From contig NC_070565.1 in assembly GCF_026914185.1 (NCBI RefSeq), forward strand, positions 1,364,001 through 1,428,000: a stretch of 64,000 nucleotides of DNA, given 5' to 3'. The position numbers and the translations under genes are program-made. This DNA comes from Puccinia triticina. Taxonomy: Eukaryota; Basidiomycota; Pucciniomycetes; Pucciniales; Pucciniaceae. This document shows, in pieces, positions 53,930 through 64,000 of this stretch (position 1 is the stretch's first letter; each line of letters starts with the position of its first letter). Under the pieces are notes generated by a model. The model was not told where the DNA came from. It ran no database searches and saw only the letters and a list, made by a program, of their open reading frames with translations.

Positions 53930-56289
53930 TTTGGAACTACTCTGAGGGAAGAATAGAGCTTGAGAGGTATTTTGTGCTTGAAGGGCTGCCTCTCAGGGGA
54001 ACAAGAAAAAGAATATAAGAGTATGGACTCTTGAGAAAAGGTGTGGCTATGGAGAATTCTTGAGGTATGTCTAAGGGTTTACTTATTACTAATCTAATAG
54101 CAAGGTAAAGGTAATGTAAAGTCTGTCCAACCTGATATATTTGGCATAGACTTATCAAGCTTGCCCACTCTGATTTAATGGCATAAGCTAGGCTAGTGAA
54201 TGGTGACCAGTGATCTGGATTGCTGGAACAGAAACTGATGGGGAACAAAAGGTAGGGCCAAAGAGGGCAGACTACATACAACATATTATGGGGCTGAGTT
54301 GTGGTTGGAAGAAAAGATGAAACAGTGAAAATTCTCAATCAAGGGGCTGAGGCTGAAAATGCTATGGGGATGGAAAGTTCTGGAATGAGGCTGGAATGTG
54401 GAGAGACAATGAAACATCAGCAGAAAGAGATTACATATCATATGAGAGTCTGAAAAGGGAAGGGCTGAAACCAAAGGGGACAAGGGGTAACCAAGATGGG
54501 ATCTCTATGTTTATTACATGTGTGGCTAATGCTAAGATGGGGTTGTTATGCTGGATTGGGAAGAGAGAAAAAGATGATGAATATCCAGGGTCTTTCCTAA
54601 TAGTCTGGCTCTGTCTGATGGGTGAATTTCTCCCACTTGTGCCTAGCTGGGTGCTTGAGAAATACTGAGTTGGTTTAGGTGGGTATCCAGAAGGTGGGGA
54701 AAATGGGTGAAGAGAGAATGGGGGGCCTGTTGATGGGTATGAGTTGTCCTGGCCTTGATCTTTAAGGGATGTGGGTGCTTGAGTATTCCAGAGAGGGTCA
54801 TATTGAGGGGAAAAGACTTTGATTTTGGTGCCATATTCAGGATTGGCTTACGACAGCGTGGTCTGTACGACTGATTGAATTTGAGTCAAACATTGAATTC
54901 TTTATTCTCAAAACCGTCAACAATTGGTTACCTCTGGAGTGATTGACTTGGCTATGGTGGTGAGCACAGGTAAATACACAATGTATATCGACCAAAAAGA
55001 GGGTTCGCAGGACTCTGCATTTATTCTTGCTTGGATCCAGCACACTTTCAATGAATAGAGCGCAAGAGGTGAACCTTCCGGGTTTGAACAAATCTGGATG
55101 AAGTGCCTCGATGGCGTAAAATAAACTCTTTTATCCAGCAGTAAGTACCTTACCCAATGATGTGCTTTCTTTCATCTCGTGAATGGACCGCTGTGGAACT
55201 CTCACGCAATGGGTAAGTAGAGCTTGGAGGGGAAATGTAAAGTATCACAAAAATGACACGCTACAAGGGTGCTTGAAAGGTTGCCCTCCTGTAATAAGCT
55301 TTGGGAGTACACTAGATTTTAAGTGTGGCGCAATCTTCTGAAGATTTTTAGTCTAAGTAATTTAACTTGTTAAACCTTGTAAGTGATTTTAAGATTTGAG
55401 GCAATTGTTTGAAAAGGGCAAATTTAGAAGTGTTCAATATTTGAAGAGTTCAATGTTTGAAGGGGCAATTTATGAAGCTAATATTTCAAAGTGATGAATG
55501 CTTTATATGTAAATATATAAACTAGTGCAGACATGGGGAAAAGGAAACAAGTAGGGGCAAGGAAGGCCTCCTTTTATAGAGAAAAACACGTCTGAGAGTG
55601 GTTTTTGTGATGTGTGAAATAATAAACTGTGTGAAATAATAATAGGAAGTGTGAAAAGAAGATTTTAATATAGTGTGAAAAGAAATAGCTACTTTGGGAA
55701 AGCTGTACCGTGTGTAGTGAAGAATATACCAAATTGGGAAGATGTTATGAAATAAAATACTCCTGGCTTTCACCCTAATTACTTAGACTAGCTTTAAGCT
55801 TTAAAATATAACCTGATTGGGAATTTATTATGTAGAGATGATCATATCTGTGACGTGTGAAGATAAAACCTGGTACTTTTGTATAAGTGTAAATCTAACT
55901 AAAGTGGGTGCTTTTGAATGAAGAAATGTCACAGATAATTGTATGTAACATCCTTGGTCATATTTACATTGTATTTTCTACGCTTTTTGAGGATGTATCT
56001 TACTGTAAGTTATATGTAATATTTAATATAGGGATTTTTAAAGACTGTAACACGTTGATTGGTCTTACCACATCCCCTCCCAACTTATTTGTCTGCCCTC
56101 AGACAAAATATAACCAAAAATAAAAAAAATTAATACTATAAAATTTTCCTAGAGAAACAGGGCTGATTCGGCGTGCTGAGTTTTTTTTTTTTTTTTTTTT
56201 TTAATGGAAGCTGAACGTATCAAAGGCAATCATAGCGTGATCTCAACGAGTTGTGTGCGCTGAATTGCGGCGCGGCTTTTCATTAAGAA
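53930..56289. other. No gene recognised; AT-rich spacer
   Basis: Several short frames lack domains. From about 55300 the sequence is AT-rich with many TGTGAAA words. A run of 23 T lies near 56180-56202. Confidence 0.35.
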
Positions 56290-56316
56290 CTAGACTTTCA
56301 AGGCGGCTGCGCCGCC
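56290..56316 (-). mobile_element. Helitron-like 3' terminus 3
   Basis: On the minus strand a GGCGGC-GCA-GCCGCC hairpin is followed after 8 nt by CTAG and T. Its hairpin sequence is nearly that of terminus 1. Confidence 0.5.
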
Positions 56317-56979
56317 GCTCGTTGCAGACTATGGTGAATTTTAAATTAAATTGAAACTATTGTTCCCAAAAATCGCTGCAATAAATTAGTGTGACGGTTT
56401 CGCACCGGTTAAATTTCTTCTTCAAATAGAGGTATGTTTTAAGCAATTTTTGCTTAAAGATCACCCTTGAGTCTAAATCTCAGCGTGCAAATTTGTTGGA
56501 AAATGATAGAAAATATTTCACTCCTAAAGTTGAAAGAAGAGTCGATAAAAATAACGACTTGAAAAAGAAGTTGTAACTTTGAGCATTAGCTTTGAGGTGG
56601 GAATTAGACCGGTGAACTGATTGTATATGAGCGCGCCTTCACACGTCACGTGGCAGATTATGACCCAAAAAAACAAATATCAAATTACCTCAACAGATCT
56701 TTCTAGGAATTCTCAAAAAGACCCGTGGTGGTCACATTAAGTTGAATGCGATGATTAGTTGAAAAAATTAAAAATGAACAAAGTTGGCTAAGAGTAAGGT
56801 CAATTTTGAAGTTCAACGGTACACATATTGGTGGTAGACCAAAATAGAGCAGATGAGCCGACTGGAGACGCTGGAATGGAGGAGTGAATTTGTGTCTTTA
56901 CACAATTTTATGGGTGATTGGCGACCCAAAAGGTAATTGCCAAAAAGGTGATGGGGTTGAAAGGTCAAATTTCTGTCAT

Positions 56980-57664
56980 TCATTCCCGGACTTGGTCGTC
57001 ATGAAGGTCGCCGCTTGTCACCTGATAAAGAAATCAGTAAAGAATCCACTTTCATATTTCACAAATGATTTCTGCGTGCTCACCTTGACTCTCATCATGT
57101 CAAGCCTTTGATTCCACCCTCCTAACGTTCCGCGGAAGCAGACTTGCCTGCCAATGGTGAAAGCCTCAGAAACATTTAACGCGGAGTTTACCCAAGGAAC
57201 CAAGTATTCAACGGTCATGCTTTCATCTTCTTCATCCTGTGAATTGGCAATGTCAGCTTGTGATCAAGACGTTGAAGAATAATACTGACAGTTTCATTGA
57301 GGCCATCATGGCGAACAATAACAGAGATCGTGCCTTGTTGTTGATGATCATCATCATCACCGCAACACTCCGCAACACGGCCAAGCGCCTTGATTTGAAT
57401 TTCTTGTTTTCCATAGTTGACCGGCACTTCAGATTTTTCGTCGACGTCGCACATAAAAAATGGCATCTTGTGTCTTTTCGCCCCAACAAGAAATCCTTTG
57501 AGAGCGTAAAGTTTGCCGTACGTTAACTTGTTGGAGAGTTTCGTGCGATAAATCAAACAAGCACAAGCATGGTTGTCGAGGCCAGTTAACCCGCCAGTAA
57601 CGTGGTACTTTGCTCGTGTCATCAACTTTTGGGTTTCACCAGATTGGCCATGATGGTCGACGGA
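56980..57664 (-). CDS. Rust-type paralogous gene 2, C-terminal three exons
   Basis: Three exons join in phase 0: 57664-57290, 57236-57084 and 57021-56980. They encode KYHVTGGLTGLDNHACACLI, KGFLVGAKRHKMPFFMCDVD, TISVIVRHDGLNET, then DEEDESMTVEYLVPWVN, VCFRGTLGGWN, and a short end VTSGDLHDDQVRE before TGA. The strand-rich pattern suggests an OB-fold-like module, and I recall similar uncharacterised expanded families in rust fungi; both points are from memory and pattern only. The middle exon (153 nt) and the final VTSG exon match those of gene 1 upstream, so these are tandem paralogues. The 5' exons were not found. Confidence 0.5.
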
Positions 57665-58837
57665 CTTGGTAGCAAAAAAAATAAAATAAGGTCATTAAAG
57701 TGCTCAAAAGATCATGTTTCTTTGATGAAAAGAAGGCTGTACCGTATGGGAAATAGCAAACACTCCGCTAAAATCAAACCACAAATAATTCGCCAACTGT
57801 TTGAATTTAATGATAGGACTGTCCATGTTTACCTAATTCTTGGGGAAGTTGTTTGTAATGATAATCATTACCTTTTATATATATATTGGATTAAACTGGC
57901 CACAGTTTCCTTCCTGATACAAAGAAGTTGAAGTTTCTGGAAAGATTATTTTGAACCCTTTCCCCTGCCCACATCTGGCGATGAAAAATTCTGCTTCATC
58001 ATAATACCCTGACAACAGACCCTGACTTTACCAAATACTAAAGGAATCACGTTCATAATGATTTTCTTTTCTGTACCCTGAGGGCTCAACTGAGCCTCTG
58101 ACCCTGTCATTCTGCTTTTGAAGCTAAGTAACAAGTTTACGTAGTGAATAAAAATAGTTGATGCACTCGATTAGAGCTACATAATTTCCGCATCTATCAA
58201 ATAGAAAATACAACAACTACTAAATAGAAATCTTTGGCTAAAAACAGTTAACACATCCCTTATTTCCTCCCCCCGGATCAGTTGAGATTTACCTAGCAAA
58301 CTGACCATCTCAGGCGCGAATCATGTATGAAGTTCAGTTGGGTTGCCTCCAGGATAAGCTGGCAGCTTCAACAGCGCTGCTGATGCATTTGTCTTGGTGT
58401 TCAACGGAAACATGCAAGACTTAACTCATTACCACATAGCTTTTTCATTCCCATTACTTATTGAAAAATCCTCAAGGGGTTGAGAAAAACAAATCTGTCC
58501 CTGCTGGTCATATCACAATGGTGAAATTGATGTTAGACTCTTCTTCTAAGCTTCACTATCACAAAGAATCTCAGTGTAAATTTGTTTTTTGAGAAAGGAA
58601 ACAAACAGGCATCAATTGGGCATGTAATTGGATTTGTAGAGCAAAACATCTTTCATTAGAGGACACTTGTGTCAAAGTCATAGGTTGGTTCCAAAAAAAA
58701 AACAAAAAAGATTAAAGGAAAAAATGATTGCGGATTGTGATTGTGAATGTGGAATTAATTTCACCTGGAATGGTGAAATTAGTCAAAGAGAAGATTCAAC
58801 AGGAAACTGATGACAGTTTGATTAGAAAAGTATCTTT
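57665..58837. other. Spacer between the two paralogues
   Basis: It may contain 5' exons of gene 2; a minus-strand acceptor TTTTAG near 57770 followed by an open stretch is a candidate, but nothing is certain. Confidence 0.3.
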
Positions 58838-59959
58838 TCATTCCTCAGAGTCTTTCCGGACTGATAAGAATTGACGCCTCGGACCATTGGAATATGTGGG
58901 ACGTCCTCCAACAACCCCAGAGGTTACCTAAATTTTATTGTCATAAGTCCTTTGTTGATAAAACTAATATTGGGGAGTGAGGGACTAACGTTGATGATGA
59001 TCATTCCGCGCCTCGCATTGAATCCACAAAAGTTTCCGGAAAGTTGAACCCTTATCCCGGGATCCAGGCGAACATCCTCGTTGATGTGAATCTGGGAAAT
59101 TTCAACAAAGTATTTCACATAAAACTCTCCGGAGCGCATTTTCTAAAAAGGAAAAATTAGTAAGGTAGATGGTTCAGTTATGGTCAAGAAAGAGCCCACA
59201 TCTGATTTATGGCCAACAACAAGCTCAATGAAGTCGCAATCAGTCCTCCCAACTCTCTTATTATTTGAATTTGTCACAAGTCAGACACGTCGAATCGTTC
59301 CCACTCCAGTAATTGAAATGATTGATGGTGCACTGGCGGCTCTTGTGTAGCGGAGGTGCTCAACTGAGTCTGGTGAATAAGTAAACTCATAGTTTCCTTG
59401 CAGATCGGTGACAGTCACTTCCCCGCGGAGGTTATACAGTTCTCCCTTGCCGAGTGATTGGAGTTGAACATCCTACATTTGAAACAAACTGTAAGTTTTT
59501 GGTGGAGGCGGAATACCCATCCAAAGGATAACTCACGTGGCTTAGGTTTTTTTTCCAAAGGGTGCGTTGAGAAGAAGACCCTGTGGCGATGTGGTACGAA
59601 AAAGGACTACCGATTGAGAAAGCCGAGCAGCCGCGAAGGTTTGAGCCACTCTTCCAAAAGGTCGAAGTGAGGAGAAGACCCTCTGGCGAAAAGGCCGGTA
59701 GGATACAGGATGTGATATCCCGAACCCTTTTCCATAGTTCCTGAATGACGATTTGAGTCGAGTTGATGCAACGACGGGAGTGGTTTCCGGGCAAGGACCC
59801 GTGATACTGTCTGGTAAATCGGGCGAGGGGTCTGAATGGGTGAGTTGAAGTGGATGCATGAGGCGCAAGGGATAGTGGGAGGTTCCGGGAAGAAACCTTT
59901 AGGGAATTTATGGTTGACCTTATACGGGGATTGTTGTTATCGACGGATCTGTAAGACAC
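58838..59959 (-). pseudogene. Rust-type paralogous gene 1, four exons with an in-frame TGA
   Basis: Exons 59959(or further)-59537, 59472-59200, 59142-58990 and 58927-58838 join in phase 0 with introns of 64, 57 and 62 nt. Exon 2 encodes DVQLQSLGKGELYNLRGEVT, then SIISITGVGTIRRV, a TGA, and LVTNSNNKRVGRTDCDFIEL. Exon 3 (153 nt) reads KMRSGEFYVKYFVEIS and IRVQLSGNFCGFNARRG. Exon 4 begins VTSGVVGG, matching the last exon of gene 2. The TGA in the middle of otherwise well-kept coding sequence suggests a recent pseudogene or a sequencing change. Upstream, a separate frame starting with ATG at 60056 encodes a signal-like MNNRSVRVGLMFHRLFIGT in a different phase; how the N-terminus is built is unresolved. 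Confidence 0.5.
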
Positions 59960-60056
59960 GGAACCGGGAAAACAAGAATCACAAAGGTGAATACTAAAGT
60001 CCCAATGAAAAGACGATGAAACATCAAACCGACTCGTACAGATCTATTGTTCATAT

Positions 60057-61177
60057 TAAGTGGGGGGTGTGTCCGGGTTGAGGGCAAAACATCTTGAATG
60101 ATTTTGATTACACACAAGGGAAGGAGTGGCGTTGCAAGGGGTGCCCGGGTTGAGGATGAGACAATTTGAATAACCTTCATCTGTCCCCAAAGAGAAGGGT
60201 GTGTGACTTGGGAAAGTTTCCGGTTCGGTAGTGCGTTGAGTGCGAGTCTGAGAAAAAAAAATAGCAAGACAATATATAAAGGTGCTTGCCGTGCGGGTTA
60301 GTTGTTTCCCTTGCGGCTCCGGATCTTGGCTTTTTTGCTGCCGGAGCCGCCTGTTACAATGGGGGCTTAAGGGAAATGAGGGCTTGAGACTGGTTAGCGG
60401 GACTCGCGCCAGTCTCCAAATGTTACATGTGGCTTAAAGAACCTGTGTAATCCCAAATTTCTTTAGAGGAATAAGGGACAGGGCGAACCCATGATAAAAA
60501 TTTCCGTAAATCACTGTTTTATTGAAACTTAGATAATTTTTAAGATAACTTCGAAAGTTGCGACTAGGCTTGATCGTCTGAGGACTGTTCATAATTTTAT
60601 CCTTTCATAAAAAAAAAAGCAAAGTTGAAAGATTGATCTAATTATCGTAAGTTTCAACGTTTCGTGATCCAACCCTAGTTCGAGTTCACACCAGAAAGCT
60701 AATCTATCATCATCCCTTTTTTGTATAATCTTTTCAACCCCTCCAACCAGATATCCTCCTTCATACTTCTTTCGGCTAATCAAACCCCATCGCCAAACAA
60801 ACCCAGCAACCTCGTGAGTTTCCTTTTCAGATATTCATCAAAGAAACGCCCTTAACCAGCAATTGCTTTTGTTTTGAAAGAATACTCGTTACCGGTTTCG
60901 TAGATCAAGCTGAAATTGTACACAGATCGTTGGACATATCGCTCTCTTGTGTTCGTAGATAGATCACGCATTTTTCAATATCCATATATAAAATACTGAT
61001 CCCTCTTTTTTGTTCTTCTTTCACGATTGTCTTCAGAACAGCTACAGATTGGCTATTTCATGTACCAAAACACATCAATCCCAATATTTCGAGTCGTCAT
61101 GCTGATTCCCCGCTTTCTTCAATATTCACACCGGCTTGCTCTTGACCAATCACACAGCCATTCGATATTCGGCCACT
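60057..61177. other. No gene recognised; hairpin at 60309-60346
   Basis: GCGGCTCCGG and CCGGAGCCGC form a 10-bp stem with a 17-nt loop. TGTTACA with a following GGCTTAA occurs twice (60352, 60420), which could mark an LTR end of the Ty3 remnant to the right, but no pair is proven. A TATAAAA lies near 60986. Confidence 0.35.
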
Positions 61178-61200
61178 TCAGTCTCGAATATAAAAGCCGC
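61178..61200 (+). promoter_or_regulatory. TATA box upstream of the 61274 ORF
   Basis: GAATATAAAAGCCGCGC lies about 80 bp before the ATG, a plausible core promoter position for a short 5' leader. Confidence 0.5.
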
Positions 61201-61273
61201 GCTTCGTTCCCGCTTTTACCATCAAACCAGAACAAGTTCCTTGTACCAGATAAAGAAAAAGACCCCAAAAATC

Positions 61274-61790
61274 ATGTCGTACGAATCACCTATCTATATC
61301 CCTAATACCTATACTACCGACGGTGCTTGTGCCGCAGAGATAGAAGCAGCTATACGAATTCTTTCTCCAAATGGTATTAGCCCGACTTTCAAAGACTCCT
61401 TTTCTCAAACTGAATTTAACGCTTTAGAAAAAGGGGTTCTTGAAGAGATAATAATCTTCTGTCACGAGAACTTTCCTCATAGTCGAACTGAATTATTAAA
61501 CCAAGCTAAAATGTATATTAAAATATGCAACCAATTTGCCAAGGTAATTGATTTTGTATTTTTATTGTTTTTTTTATAAAATTTTGACTGATAGAATTCG
61601 TAAAAAAATTTTCTTCTTCATAGACCAATATTCATATGCCCGACCCAGTCGTTAAGCAAGAGGAACCTGTCGCGAGTGGTTCGGGATACGGTTCAGGCCA
61701 CGGTTCTGGTTCTAGGAACTCGGTTAATCATCAAGGAAGCCCAGTTTATTATGGAAGTCAATCTAGTAAGTTCAATTTTCTTTTTTTCTA
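61274..61790 (+). CDS. Short spliced ORF meeting the end of Ty3 pol, hypothetical
   Basis: Exon 1 (61274-61543) starts MSYESPIYIPNTYTTDG and encodes a helical region (CAAEIEAAIRILSPNG, ALEKGVLEEIIIFCHENF). Exon 2 begins at 61624 after acceptor CTTCATAG and encodes an acidic then Gly/Ser-rich segment (ASGSGYGSGHGSGSRNS) ending KFNFLFF and TAG. Its 3' end overlaps the last codons of the minus-strand pol. I recognise no domain. It may be a host gene cut by the retroelement or an antisense ORF belonging to the element. Confidence 0.4.
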
Positions 61791-64000
61791 GGGTAAAAAA
61801 GTTTAACATGGGTGGCTGCGTATTTTCTAGCCAATATCGCGCCGTTTAACTCTTCGAGCTCGTAAGATCCACCCGGAAGTTGACGTCGAACCCGGTAAGG
61901 CCCATTCCATATATTTTCAAATAATTTTCCCCACTGAGAGTCTAAACTTTTGTTATAAACTAAAACTAATTGATCTTTTTCTAGCGGTTCTCGTGGTTTC
62001 TTTCTATCATTCCAGAAATTAACCGAATCCTGTCTAGTTTTTATCATGCGCGAATGTGCCTTTTGTAAAACCACATCTCTTCGACGCAATTGATTTACCC
62101 GTGCTTCAAGAAGTTCTTGAGTAGATTTAACGTTCCACCAATCGTGCCCTAAATAAGTTTTGAATTCTAAATCAACTGGTAAGATAGCTTGCTGGCCGAA
62201 AACTAGCTCGAATGGAGAGTATCCCGTAGTACGTTTGACTGAGATACGATCCGCAAAGAGGACTAGTGGCAGAAAGCTTCGCCATTTCTTGCCTTCCTTC
62301 CCACATAGCTTCACTAAAGTATCCTTAATCGCCTGATGTCCTCGCTCAACCATCCCATTCGCTTCCGGATAGTACGGCGTTGTAACCTTAATTCTTATCC
62401 CAACTTCCTTAAGAGATTCTTGAAACTGAGCTCCAAATTCGCTTCCTCCATCCACGACGACCGTTTGCGGCGCTCCATACCGAATAATCCAATTTTCATG
62501 AAACCAGGTAGCTATTTTCTTTGCTTGAATTTTCTCTAATCCAACCGCTTCAATCCACCCTGATAAATCATCTCAAGCAATAACTAAATACTTCCATTTC
62601 CCAGCTTTTATATGAACCGTATCTAGGCTGACTCTGCCGAAAATAGTCGATTCTCCTGTTGGTTTCTTTTCTTCTGAAGGCAAACTTTTTCCTCTTTTCT
62701 GACAGGACTCGCAAGATTTAACCCAACATTTAACTACCTTCTTTAAATTTGGCCACCAGAACCGTAGCTTAACTCAACAATATGTTTCTTCAGTTCCACA
62801 ATGACCAAGACTTTTGTGTAATTCTTCAAGTATTTTTCTTTGAATACCAGGTACCGTAACAACGACTTGCGAGAAAGGCTGACTCTTTTTATGTAAAATT
62901 CCATTAGAAATAAAGAAAAACTGAGACTTTTGGATTATTTGATTGAAATCTTCTACGCTAACATCCGGCGCACGATTCATAGTTGTAAGATAATATTCCA
63001 AACCCTTCCAAAATCCTTCTTGCAGATTTTTAACCTCCCCTCCCAACTTTGCTGTTGTCCCTAACAGCTGAACAGAAAAGGCAGTCTTTGTACCAAATCC
63101 TGGATGAGGTTTAACCCATTCAATTTCTTCATCAAAATCCTCGCCTTTTTCGTCTTGATTTGGTGGTCGTCGTGATAAACCATCTGGTCCAAGAAACTCC
63201 TTAGCCGGTACGTGGAGTAAATCATATGAAAATAGTTGAATATAGGCTATCCAACGATTCATCGGAGCGTTAGGTAGAGATGGATTATTTATCATCCCAA
63301 TCAAACATTTCGCGTCAACCCGTAATTCGAAGTGCTGACCCCATAACATTGTTTCTAGTTTCTTTAAAATTTTAGAAACACCGCATAATTCCAGCTTCAA
63401 TTGCGAATATTTGGATTCACGTGGCGAGAAGACGACTGACTCATAAATGACTGGACGATCATGACCGTTAGCGTCTTCTTGTGTAAGAATAGCACCCGCC
63501 GCGATCAAGCTAGAATCGATTGAGAGTTTAATTTTGCCAGCGCTTTCGTCATAATTTAGCTTTTTAAGTGTAATGTCTTTTCCTACGATTTCCTTCAACT
63601 TTTCGAAAGAATTTTGACAATTCTCTGACCATTTCCATTCAGAGTTCTTCCAGGTTAATCGACGAAGTGGCGCCGCAATCGTTGAAAAATTCCTTATAAA
63701 CATTCTGACATAAACGCATACGCCCAAAAATCCGCAAACTTCCGTCACAGATCGTGGCGTTGGCCAACTTTCAATTTTATTCAATTTCTTCGTCGAAATA
63801 CGGCGTCCCTCCTTACAAACAACATGGCCAACCAAATTCAACGCCGGCACACAACACGCGAATTTCTTCGCAGAGATCGTGAGTCCTGCTTCCTCTATTC
63901 GAAACAAAATTCGCTCTAGAGTAATAGCGTATTCAAAAACAAATCTACAAATTCTTGGATTTTCTGACAAACTTTCATTATCATAGTCAGATTCCGGACC
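61772..64000 (-). pseudogene. pol: Ty3/gypsy pol, RT C-terminal part to integrase, two in-frame TGA, open at right edge
   Basis: One minus-strand frame runs from the window edge to 61772. It starts just after the RT catalytic site (GPESDYDNESLS, FEYAITLERILFRIEEAGLT), continues through RNase H (LSIDSSLIAAGAILTQ, LLHVPAKEFLGPDGLSRR), the integrase zinc region (ELHKSLGHCGTEETY, SCESCQKRG) and the catalytic core (VDGGSEFGAQ, MVERGHQAIKDTLV), to the terminal LVYNKSLDSQWGKLFENIWN. TGA codons at 62776-62774 and 62575-62573 replace expected Arg residues (the second in A-stop-DDLSGW). It is clearly related to the pol of the 3344-14422 element but diverged. No LTR was identified. Confidence 0.88.

Overview
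The window is eukaryotic and fungal, and most likely comes from a rust-type basidiomycete (Pucciniales). The reasons are short introns of about 50-110 nt with GTRAGT donors and YAG acceptors, a spliced vacuolar polyphosphate polymerase gene (VTC4), a many-exon gene that looks like the basidiomycete DUF7872 family, a tandem pair of spliced genes of a type I associate with rusts, and a very dense, nested set of Ty3, copia, hAT, CACTA and MITE elements. Several nonsense codons fit TCG to TTG decay. The species assignment is inference.

Layout. 1-3.3 kb: the end of a Ty3 gag and a GC-rich island. 3344-14422: one nearly complete Ty3/gypsy element with 831-bp LTRs, an unusually long tRNA-Tyr primer-binding site, gag-protease, pol and four homologous intron-like modules. 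Its pol is split by a 2.2-kb palindromic TIR element (7260-9494), and its 3' LTR carries a 470-bp MITE. 14.4-25.1 kb: two large TA-flanked elements with CACCACGG ends (16001-18071 and 18175-25062). The second encloses a PPR gene fragment, a Helitron-like 3' end and the DUF7872-like gene. 25.1-30.3 kb: copia debris, a 166-bp tandem duplication, a candidate signal-peptide/single-TM protein gene, MITEs and tRNA-like SINE heads.

30421-33470 holds VTC4, the one clear housekeeping gene, with a copy of the same 222-bp MITE on each side. 35378-38551 is a full-length hAT transposon with an apparently intact 679-aa transposase, inserted in a copia remnant. 38.8-48.5 kb is repeat-rich: palindrome arrays, a second GCGCAGCG-type MITE, two large palindromic TIR elements, and a RING-finger gene at 44.6-45.0 kb. 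48.9-53.9 kb is a minus-strand copia remnant into which three DNA elements have inserted one after another; two of these insertions rejoin the RT reading frame exactly when removed in thought. 56.9-60.1 kb carries the tandem minus-strand paralogues. 61.3-61.8 kb has a short spliced ORF behind a TATA box, meeting the end of a decayed minus-strand Ty3 pol that runs off the right edge.

Two themes stand out. Many non-autonomous elements here carry their own array of a short palindromic word (ACCGGT, AACGTT, AATATT, GCACTCCA, GGCGAGCAGG or GCGCAGCG), and one such array (ACCGGT) sits inside three elements with unrelated ends. Nested insertions also provide built-in empty sites, so several target-site duplications, including an unusual 7-bp class, can be read directly.
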